Source of the DNA: a candidate division WOR-3 bacterium
GTDB lineage: Bacteria > Hydrothermota > Hydrothermia > Hydrothermales > JAJRUZ01
Reading direction: 5' to 3'
NCBI GenBank assembly: GCA_039803925.1
Contig: JBDRZL010000010.1
Coordinates: 1 to 60,708, forward strand
Length of the DNA: 60,708 nt
A program made the position numbers and the translations under genes. Of this stretch, positions 51,355-59,052 are shown piece by piece. Each line of letters opens with the position of its first letter. Position 1 is the first letter of the stretch. Under the pieces are notes generated by a model. The model saw only the letters and a list, made by a program, of their open reading frames with translations. It made no database searches and had not been told where the DNA came from.

Positions 51355-53220
51355 TTACCTATTAACTATAACTTTTAAAATTTTTTCCTCCTTATTGTAT
51401 TTTAAAAAATAAATACCCGGGCAAATTCCATCCACGGATAATGAAATTTTTGAATTTAATTTATTCACCATATAAGTTCTAACTTTCTCACCAAGAACAT
51501 TATAAAGTTCAAATTGACTTATTTTATCTTTAATCAAAGGACTTAATTCAATCTTTATTTCGTTTTTAACAATATTATTTAATAATCTGAATTCTTCTTT
51601 TGAAAAATCTTTCTCCTTTATTCCTACTCCATAAAATTCATAAATCTGTAAACCAGCAGCAAAATCAGCAACATAGGCATAATTTCCTGAAACATAAACA
51701 TCAAATGCATATCCAGGTGTATCATAATATCCTGCTTCATATGGTGATGAAGGATCTGAAATATTTATTATCCTTAAACCAGCATCAAGATCAGCAACAT
51801 AGGCATAATTTCCTGAAACATAAACACCACATGCAGATCCAGGTGTATAATAATATCCTGCTTCATATGGTAGTGAGGGATTTGAAATATTTATTATCCT
51901 TAAACCAGCATAATCAGCAACACAGGCATAATTTCCTGAAACATAAACACCCCGTGCCGAGCCAGGTGTATCATAATATCCTGCTCCATATGGTGATGAA
52001 GGATTTGAAATATTTATTATCCTTAAACCAGCACTCCCATCAGCAACATAGGCATAATTTCCTGAAACATAAACACCACATGCCTGTCCAGGTGTATCAT
52101 AATATCCTGCTTCATATGGTGATGAAGGATCTGAAATATTTATTATCCTTAAACCAGCATCATAATCAGCAACATAGGCATAATTTCCTGAAACATAAAC
52201 ATCCCATGCCTGGTCAGGTGTATCATAATATCCTGCTTCATATGGTGATGAAGGATCTGAAATATTTATTATCCTTAAACCAGCATCATAATCAGCAACA
52301 TAGGCATAATTTCCTGAAACATAAACACTAAATGCATATCCAGGTGTATCATAATATCCTGCTTCATATGGTGATGAAGGATTTGAAATATTTATTATCC
52401 TTAAACCAGCATCATAATCAGCAACATAGGCATAATTTCCTGAAACATAAACATCACATGCATATCCAGGTGTATCATAATATCCTGCTTCATATGGTGA
52501 TGAAGGATTTGAAATATCTATTATCCTTAAACCAGCATAAGCATCAGCAACATAGGCATAATTTCCTGAAACATAAACACCATATGCAGATCCAAGTGTA
52601 TCATAATATCCTGCTTCATATGGTGATGAAGGATCTGAAATATTTATTATCCTTAAACCAGCATAATCATCAGCAACATAGGCATAATTTCCTGAAACAT
52701 AAACATCACATGCATATCCAGGTGTATCATAATATCCTGCTTCATATGGTGATGAAGGATTTGAAATATTTATTATCCTTAAACCAGCACTCCCAGCAGC
52801 AACATAGGCATAATTTCCTGAAACATAAACACCGTAAGAATAGGTTGGTGTGAAATAATAACCCAGTTTGATTGGATTTGATGCATCTGTAACATCCCAT
52901 ATCTCAAGTCCACCCTGTCTTGCTGCAATATATAATCTCTTATTTACTGATTCATAAAAAAGACCATAAACAATCCCCCTTGTATGAATTTTTTCTGAAA
53001 CTTTTTGAGGATTAGAAGGATTTGAAACATCTAAAATATATACACCACCACGTGAACCTAAAAATACAAGATTTCTTGAAGGATCAAAAGAAACTGCATA
53101 AGAAGGACCAAATGGCCAGTTACCTATGAATCTGACATTCAGTGAATCAAAGCCTCCTTTTACCTCTTTTTTATCAACAGGGAACCCATTTATTATTTGG
53201 ATTATTATAAATACCCACAT
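51355..53220 (-). CDS. Secreted LVIVD-repeat beta-propeller protein with T9SS type A sorting domain
   Basis: Start chosen at 53220, 14 codons inside the longest frame, because AAAAGGAGG stands just before this ATG and the next residues (MWVFIIIQIINGFPVD) look like a signal peptide. It makes about 621 residues. Two degenerate units are followed by ten near-identical 42-residue LVIVD units (GYYDTPG, then VYVSGNYAYVAD, then GLRIINISDPSSPYEA), predicted to form beta-propellers. The last ~80 residues (LYNVLGEKV, then ISLSVDGICPGIYFLKYN, ending VIVNR) match the Por/T9SS type A C-terminal sorting domain. It is likely a surface or secreted product of the SprA system. Confidence 0.88.
   Translation of the reverse strand: MWVFIIIQIINGFPVDKKEVKGGFDSLNVRFIGNWPFGPSYAVSFDPSRNLVFLGSRGGVYILDVSNPSNPQKVSEKIHTRGIVYGLFYESVNKRLYIAARQGGLEIWDVTDASNPIKLGYYFTPTYSYGVYVSGNYAYVAAGSAGLRIINISNPSSPYEAGYYDTPGYACDVYVSGNYAYVADDYAGLRIINISDPSSPYEAGYYDTLGSAYGVYVSGNYAYVADAYAGLRIIDISNPSSPYEAGYYDTPGYACDVYVSGNYAYVADYDAGLRIINISNPSSPYEAGYYDTPGYAFSVYVSGNYAYVADYDAGLRIINISDPSSPYEAGYYDTPDQAWDVYVSGNYAYVADYDAGLRIINISDPSSPYEAGYYDTPGQACGVYVSGNYAYVADGSAGLRIINISNPSSPYGAGYYDTPGSARGVYVSGNYACVADYAGLRIINISNPSLPYEAGYYYTPGSACGVYVSGNYAYVADLDAGLRIINISDPSSPYEAGYYDTPGYAFDVYVSGNYAYVADFAAGLQIYEFYGVGIKEKDFSKEEFRLLNNIVKNEIKIELSPLIKDKISQFELYNVLGEKVRTYMVNKLNSKISLSVDGICPGIYFLKYNKEEKILKVIVNR
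51640..52863 (-). repeat. Ten tandem ~126-bp coding repeats (LVIVD units)
   Basis: The units are 126 bases (one is 123, having lost a codon) and nearly identical in DNA as well as protein. Variation concentrates in two places: the 3-4 residues after GYYDTPG (for example YACD, QAWD, SARG) and the residues before AGLRII. The high identity means recent expansion, and unit number probably varies between strains. The long forward-strand frames here (51600-52853) are antisense shadows created by the repeats. Confidence 0.93.
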
Positions 53221-53472
53221 ATTTAACCTCCTTTTAATTTTAACAATTAAATTTTGCTCCAAATTTATTTAAAAAGTCAAAACGATGTAGAATACCATAA
53301 CATTTTAGACTGATAAGGATTATTAATATATGTTTTTAAAAAATAAAAGAAGGGGAGAAAAGTTATTTAAAGATTTATGAGGTTTTTTAGTATTATAAAA
53401 GAAAAGGTAATTGATTAACTCAATATTGAATTTTTTTTGTTCAATACGATTACAAGGAGTGTCTACTAAATG

Positions 53473-53795
53473 TTATTGATTTTGCTTTTTCCATAAATCT
53501 ACTGTAGCCATTCTTAACTCCAAAAGCATCTTTTGTTGCCTCGCCGCATGTTTTTCAAAAAATTTGATAATCTCAAGTCTCTTTAAAGCAACCCCCCTTA
53601 CTTTTTCCTCCCTATCTAATATTTCTTTAAAATTTTTTAGAGAGTTCTTTTTTAATCTTTTTTCTTTCTTCTCAAATGCTTCAAAATATCCTCAAATATC
53701 TTTAAAATCTTGCCCAGCAAAAAGAAATTGAGGGGATAAAAAGAAAAAAGGGATTTCCGATTATCCTTCCAAAAATCCACAGTTCGTGTTATCAA
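53473..53795 (-). pseudogene. Two overlapping broken frames of an unrecognised small protein
   Basis: The first frame runs from a possible TTG at 53795 to a TAA at 53652 (LITRTVDFWKDNRKSLF, then GKILKIFEDILKHL). The second opens at ~53691 and stops at 53473 (KEILDREEKVRGVALKRLEI, then AARQQKMLLELRMATVDLWK). The overlap and shared charged-helical character suggest one ~115-residue protein split by a frameshift. No family recognised. Just after the second stop is GTAGACACTCC, which resembles the end of some insertion sequences, but no matching second end was found. Confidence 0.35.
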
Positions 53796-54099
53796 AATTG
53801 GCTACCGATATTAAACAACTTTCAAACCATATTTCTGAAATTTAAAAATGAGATTTATCACACAATACAAACAAAAATAAAGTAACAGTTCTCAGGCTCG
53901 AACGATCGCCTTTGGCAATTTTCCTCGCACTGCTTTCCCTTTATATCCTATAATTCCATTGAGAGAGTTTATTCTTATTTGTTCCAATTCGCCTCGTTAG
54001 ATGTTTCTATCAACATTGTAAGCCACCATTAAAAATCTTTATCATTAACTTCTCGTGGATAAAAATTCTTAAGAGAACTTATTTTTGTGAATTTTTTTC

Positions 54100-54190
54100 A
54101 TATAACGGCTGAGCGTATCTGAAGTTCCGAGCGAAGCGAGGAATTTGGACTACTCTTGAAGGCACAGACTCAAATACGCTCGGTTAGGCG
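54100..54190 (+). repeat. attC-like imperfect inverted repeat
   Basis: The outer parts are ATAACGGCT and CGGTTAGGC; the latter contains GTTAGGC, a perfect integron core site (GTTRRRY). Inside, GAGCGTAT (54111-54118) pairs perfectly with ATACGCTC (54174-54181), and AAGT/ACT extends the stem past a short mismatch. The centre contains GAGCGAAGCGAGGAA. The layout (R box, spacer, L box, variable loop, ~90 bases) is that of integron attC sites, although the 5' ATATAAC matches RYYYAAC only 6 of 7. It ends 73 bases from the helicase stop codon. No integron integrase is in the window. Confidence 0.4.
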
Positions 54191-54262
54191 ACAGGAACAA
54201 ATGTGAGGGCAAACCACGATAGTGGCGAAGCGTTTTGCTTGGCGGTATTTCTATCATTTCTT

Positions 54263-57200
54263 TCATTTCTCGCCGTTTAGATTACTTTCGAGAAATTTTA
54301 AAACGACTCCTCTTTTTAATTGTTCATGACAGAATTGATTTTGATAGTTTCTAAGACAACCATAACAACTTGTTTCCATACCACAGGAACAATTTTTCAC
54401 CCGAGCCAAAGCACTTTTAAGAACTTCACTAAAGTTCTCCTCATCCATTAAGCGTTTCACATGCCCAGCCCCACCAGGAACATTGTCAAATAGAATAAGC
54501 ATAACTCCCTCCTCAGAGGGATAAAGGCAACCATCTAAATCTTGCCTTCTTATTCCAAAGGCTTGACTTGCACCTTCAAGAATTGCATAAAGCGAAGAAT
54601 ACCAAAAACTATCATCTTCTTGTCTAACCTGTGGTTCTTCAAAAAATATAGAAAGTACATCCGTTTTAAAAGTATGTCCAAGATGTGACGGTCCCCTTAG
54701 TGGAGATGAACACTCTATTCCGTAAGGCGTTTTATGTTTTCCTCTTTGCTTTTCAGAAAAGGCTGCTCCGCAAGTAAAACAAATCCAAAATCCAACTCCT
54801 TTTCCTCCTTTACAGATAACAGCTAATTCACCATCTGTGGAATACCTACACTTGATCTTGAATTTGCCGATAGAAAATTCCTTTTTTTCAGGAGTTTTAT
54901 ACGAAAAGAAATAAGGTCTTGTAGTAAATTCTCTCTTAGGCCGTGTCTCACCTGGTTTTCTTGGCTTAAAATCTTTAGAAGTTACAAAACCAAATATAGG
55001 TGTAATGAATTTGTACACTTTTTCCCGTGGAATACTTCCATGACACACGAAAGAAGGTGGCGTCTCCTCAATTGTACCTGTTTTGATGTAAAATCGGCCA
55101 CATTGACCGCAAATAGCATACCAATAAATTGGCCAAGTTTTATTCTTTACAACTCTTAAACCAGCACTTTCCCATACATATCCATTTGCAACCACCTGGC
55201 TACTAGGTGCAAATTCTGAGATTGCTATGCGTAAATCCCTTTCTAGTTGTATATTCTTAGAGGCAGGGATATGGGATAAAATGGCGAGCTCTACAACATC
55301 GACAGGAAAACCATATTTTGGGATAACAATATGTGATGCGAGAAAATCTATAAGTTGTTTTCTTTTGAGCTCTTCTAATCTTCGGCTTGCCCAATCCATA
55401 TCGTTATTTAATTCATTTCTCTTTTTCTGATTAGTCGTGCCTTTCCACTCTTCTTCCTTGTTCTTATAATATTCTTTTAAACGTATAAATTCATCTCTTA
55501 TTTTTTCATCAGCAATAGTAAGTGCTCCATCCTTGCCAATTAGTCTATCTGCCCAACCCCAATTTTCTATATCAAATATGGCATGGAGGTCATAAGGGAT
55601 AATCCTCTTTAATGACTTCAAAATAGACTTTGGCTTTGTTTTAAGATATTCTCTCAATTTTTCTGTTCCTGAAGTTTCTTTACTTTCCAGTTTAAAGAAT
55701 GATTCTACACTTCCGAAATAATCGGGATAATTTCTAAAGAAGTCTGCTAAAACAACAGAATAAAGATGGCGAGAGATGATTTTTTCATTGCGGATTTCAA
55801 CTGCAGGCGGTTTTATTCTTCCTTCCACCATTTTCTCAGACTCTTTAAAGTATGTAAGGTCGTGCGAACGGAGTTGGGCAAAAGTCAATGTAAAACCTAT
55901 AGTATCAAGTCTTCTGCCTGCTCTTCCAGCCCGTTGAATATAATTTGATGGCTCGGGTGGAACATTACGCAGAAATATTGCTTCTAACTCGCCAAGGTCA
56001 ACTCCTAATTCAAATGTTGTTGAGCAACTTAACACATTTATTTCTCCTTTTATAAATTTCTGTTGAATATTTGATGCATAATCTGTGGTAAGTTGAGCTG
56101 TATGCTCGTGCGATGTCATCTTTACAGGAGAAATTTTAGTATAGAGGTAGCGATAGTGATTTTTCAAAATCTCATCTCTATTTTGTGCATCTATTGGTTC
56201 AAGATTACCATTGCAGTTGAAAGTAGGACAAATTTCTTTCACACTTATAGGTGTAATTGTCCCGCATCGATCGCATATAAACCATGGAGAATTCTGATCT
56301 TCTTGAATAATTTTCCAATATTTATAGTCAAGTTTATAAAGCACTCCGTCCCTTGAATTACTAAATTGATGGATACCTTTTCCAGTCCAGTTTCTGCTAA
56401 GGTCTTCCCATATTTTCCCTAAAAGTTTTCTACATTCCTCATTGTCATCACTTTTCTTAGTAATCTTCTTATATAATTTGATTAAATATTCTAACCTTGC
56501 ATTTAACTTCCCAGGAGCAGGAATAAAAGAATATATTCCTTTTCTTATATCAGAACCCTCGCCTCTAAATTTATACTCCTTGTTTCTTGGAGAAAAGAAT
56601 TCGTCTTGAGGGTCTGGACCATCTTCGGGAAAAGTAATAGCCATATTGAAACGCAGAGTGTTAAGCAATACTTGGTATATAGCTATTGCCTCTTCATTAC
56701 TAAGATTCCATGGAGGCTCTTGTAATTCTTTAATCGGTTTCCAATCTTTAGGGATAATAGGTATAAACGATACTAATCCAACTCCCTCTATGGAATTTCT
56801 TCTATCCCAAATGCCGCAAAAATCTTGAAGAATCCATTTCCAGGTCTCTTTTTTCTTCTCTTTTTTATCTATGTCTGAGTCAAACACATTACTTTCTTCA
56901 GCAAGTTGTAAAACATCTTCGCATAGTGATTTAAGTCTATAATCAGATTCGGTTCTATTTTTCTGTAATGCCTCAACAATCAATCGCCGAAACAGAATCC
57001 TTTTGTATGTAAATTCCAGATATGGAGCAAAGAATGCAGCATCCTGCCTGCTATCTGAAAAGATAAGTATTTTTTTCTCCTTTATGCTTTCCTTTTCAAG
57101 ATTCTGGTATAAAGCTGTAGCCAATACTGCAGCTGGTGCATCTTGTTGAAAAATGAATTCTCGAACGATGTCAATAGAACGCAACCCGCACAAATAACAT

Positions 57201-59050
57201 TTATTAAGGATACTACCCTTAGGGGTAATCTCGATCAAGGTTCGTATCGTGTTACTTTCGTGGTTACAAGCGCATACAGGTTTGTCATCCCATATTGCTC
57301 CGCATTTTATACATAATTTCCAAGTTTTACCTCTTTCAGTAATTTCCTCAGGCACTGCAACTTCTTGGTCTTCATCATCCTCTAATTGGGTATCCTCTTC
57401 CCACAAAAGAAAGAATTTGTTTCTCCTTAAAGTGTCTACCTCAGCTAAAGAATGCTTCAATTTTCCTTCCTTAACATCACCAACCAAATATTCTTGTCCA
57501 CATCGGCGACAAGATGCCAGTTCAAAGACTGGATAGCCCTCTTCCGTTAATTCTCGTCTTTCCAAAAATATTTTTGGTTCAGGGTAAAGTGAGACAAAAA
57601 TACCCTCCGGTGCCCGTACAAACAAATGGTAGCGTGCAGGAAAAATGGGGGAGGATTCTCTATCAGGGCGAGCACGAACAGCTAAATTGATAAGGCTGAT
57701 GACATGCTGGCGGTCTTCATCCGATAACATATCCTTCCCAGCAATTTGTTTAATACAGTCCTCTAAATTTTTTGGTCCTTCCTCTAATATACTTTTTAAC
57801 TTTGTAACTTTTTCATCCTTTGAAAGGATCTCATAAAGAAACCTTTTGACATCGCCATTGCACTGCTTTTTTGACTCATTCAAAATATCTTCTGAGATAC
57901 CAAATTTTTTACAGATTTCGTAACATTGCTCTAATATAGAATCTTCAGATTTTTCTCGAATTACCCTATCTAACTCCGAGTATAACTGGATCGGGTAATT
58001 GATAGTGGGTTTTTCAATTTGAGTTTTAATCTTTTCACCTTTTATTACATCTTGTCGTTGAGGATCCTGTGGTTCATATTCAAATTTTTCTCCAAATAGT
58101 TTTGTAGCAAACTCTGCTACTTTGCCAAAATCCTCCTCTTCCTTTACCAGGGTAGCGCTGGTTGCTATACATTGTAGATCACCCTCCATATTTTTACAAA
58201 CTCTGTCTTTTAAACGGCGAATAAGCATGGCCATTTCAATACCAGAAGCTCCGCTGTAGATATGTGCCTCATCCAGGATTAAGAATTTCCAATTCTTTGC
58301 GTATTCGCCATCAAAGAAAGGCGAATCTTGCGGTCTTAAAAGTAAGTATTCAAGCATTGCATAGTTTGTTATAAGGATATGGGGTGGATTTTCTCGCATT
58401 TCCTCTCTTGAGAGAAGCTCACTTTTTACAGGTTCTACACCTGGATTTCTAAACCTAAATTGTGCTTCCCCTTCTTTCTTACTTTCTGGTGTATCTCCCA
58501 CATATCTGCCAAAGGTGATATTCACATCTTGTAGTTTCTTTTCCATAATTCTTGCAATTTCTCTTAGTCTTCGCAATTGGTCATTTGCCAATGCATTCAT
58601 AGGATATAACAGAAGTGCACGCACCCCTGGTGTAAGTTTACCTTCTTCATATTCCCTCAGAAGATGGTTAAAAATAGGTATAAGAAAGCATTCAGTTTTT
58701 CCACTTGCAGTGCCAGAAGCAATAACCACATTACGACCATTAAGTATCTTTCTAATTGCTTTTTCTTGATGCAAATATAGAGGACTGTTACGCAAATAAG
58801 GAAGGGCACCATAAATAACCTCTTCTAATTTCTCGGTTAGTACCCCTTCTTTAATCAAATCTCTCAGATAACAACCCCTTTTAAATGGTGGTGTTGCTTC
58901 TAATATTGGACCATTCGTAAACCAGAACTTCTCAGCTTCCTGGCGAAATAGTTTACGCAGATTTGCATCTCTTAAACGAAAAGTACTTGTTAAATATCTA
59001 ACATAACTTTCTCTAATATTCTGTGTTACTTTAAGCGGATCTATTGCCAT
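54263..59050 (-). CDS. Large DEAH-box helicase with DUF1998-like C-terminus
   Basis: A 1595-residue superfamily 2 helicase. Walker A is SGTASGKTE (~112-120), motif Ia LLYPMNALANDQL, motif II LDEAH (~259-263), motif III TSAT (~297-300), then IFSDSRQDAA (~663) and, after a long insert, TTFELGVDLGELEAIFLRN and YIQRAGRAGRR (~1011-1047). Several CxxC zinc pairs lie between (CRRCGQEY, CIKCGAIW, CYLCGLR, CDRCGTI, CGQCGRFY, CFTCGAAF). The end has DNVPGGAGH and a cysteine cluster (CSCGMETSCYGCLRNYQ), as in DUF1998/MrfA-like helicases. The architecture recalls large helicases of DISARM and Druantia defence systems. The ribosome site AAGGAGGT overlaps the end of the upstream gene. Confidence 0.85.
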   Translation of the reverse strand: MAIDPLKVTQNIRESYVRYLTSTFRLRDANLRKLFRQEAEKFWFTNGPILEATPPFKRGCYLRDLIKEGVLTEKLEEVIYGALPYLRNSPLYLHQEKAIRKILNGRNVVIASGTASGKTECFLIPIFNHLLREYEEGKLTPGVRALLLYPMNALANDQLRRLREIARIMEKKLQDVNITFGRYVGDTPESKKEGEAQFRFRNPGVEPVKSELLSREEMRENPPHILITNYAMLEYLLLRPQDSPFFDGEYAKNWKFLILDEAHIYSGASGIEMAMLIRRLKDRVCKNMEGDLQCIATSATLVKEEEDFGKVAEFATKLFGEKFEYEPQDPQRQDVIKGEKIKTQIEKPTINYPIQLYSELDRVIREKSEDSILEQCYEICKKFGISEDILNESKKQCNGDVKRFLYEILSKDEKVTKLKSILEEGPKNLEDCIKQIAGKDMLSDEDRQHVISLINLAVRARPDRESSPIFPARYHLFVRAPEGIFVSLYPEPKIFLERRELTEEGYPVFELASCRRCGQEYLVGDVKEGKLKHSLAEVDTLRRNKFFLLWEEDTQLEDDEDQEVAVPEEITERGKTWKLCIKCGAIWDDKPVCACNHESNTIRTLIEITPKGSILNKCYLCGLRSIDIVREFIFQQDAPAAVLATALYQNLEKESIKEKKILIFSDSRQDAAFFAPYLEFTYKRILFRRLIVEALQKNRTESDYRLKSLCEDVLQLAEESNVFDSDIDKKEKKKETWKWILQDFCGIWDRRNSIEGVGLVSFIPIIPKDWKPIKELQEPPWNLSNEEAIAIYQVLLNTLRFNMAITFPEDGPDPQDEFFSPRNKEYKFRGEGSDIRKGIYSFIPAPGKLNARLEYLIKLYKKITKKSDDNEECRKLLGKIWEDLSRNWTGKGIHQFSNSRDGVLYKLDYKYWKIIQEDQNSPWFICDRCGTITPISVKEICPTFNCNGNLEPIDAQNRDEILKNHYRYLYTKISPVKMTSHEHTAQLTTDYASNIQQKFIKGEINVLSCSTTFELGVDLGELEAIFLRNVPPEPSNYIQRAGRAGRRLDTIGFTLTFAQLRSHDLTYFKESEKMVEGRIKPPAVEIRNEKIISRHLYSVVLADFFRNYPDYFGSVESFFKLESKETSGTEKLREYLKTKPKSILKSLKRIIPYDLHAIFDIENWGWADRLIGKDGALTIADEKIRDEFIRLKEYYKNKEEEWKGTTNQKKRNELNNDMDWASRRLEELKRKQLIDFLASHIVIPKYGFPVDVVELAILSHIPASKNIQLERDLRIAISEFAPSSQVVANGYVWESAGLRVVKNKTWPIYWYAICGQCGRFYIKTGTIEETPPSFVCHGSIPREKVYKFITPIFGFVTSKDFKPRKPGETRPKREFTTRPYFFSYKTPEKKEFSIGKFKIKCRYSTDGELAVICKGGKGVGFWICFTCGAAFSEKQRGKHKTPYGIECSSPLRGPSHLGHTFKTDVLSIFFEEPQVRQEDDSFWYSSLYAILEGASQAFGIRRQDLDGCLYPSEEGVMLILFDNVPGGAGHVKRLMDEENFSEVLKSALARVKNCSCGMETSCYGCLRNYQNQFCHEQLKRGVVLKFLESNLNGEK

Positions 59051-59052
59051 TT

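Larger units (their letters stand above)
53221..54262. other. Gene-poor junction region with decayed frames and repeats
   Basis: There is no intact gene in about 1 kb. From left to right it holds a perfect 7-bp inverted repeat (TATTGAA at 53424-53430, TTCAATA at 53440-53446), broken minus-strand frames (53473-53795), and a third short minus frame near 53902-54000 (GYKGKAVRGKLPKAIVRA, then stop) that I cannot assign. Then come a GTTAGAT motif (53996-54002) and a GC-richer attC-like inverted repeat (54100-54190). A further imperfect hairpin (GGCGAAGC/GCTTGGC, ~54223-54243) lies just past the end of the helicase gene. It looks like the edge of acquired DNA. Confidence 0.55.

Noticed and set aside
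51600-52853. Two long forward frames rich in His, Gln and Leu over the LVIVD gene
   Set aside because: They are antisense readings of the 126-base repeats, which keep any frame open when unit length is a multiple of three. The minus strand has the signal peptide, ribosome site, family match and sorting tail.
51640-52863. CRISPR-like regular repeats
   Set aside because: The units are 126 bases, in frame, and vary at codon level inside one recognisable protein. There are no short direct repeats with unique spacers.
53450-54000. Complete insertion sequence between the LVIVD gene and the helicase
   Set aside because: One end-like motif (GTAGACACTCC) is present, but no paired terminal repeat, target duplication or transposase domain was found.
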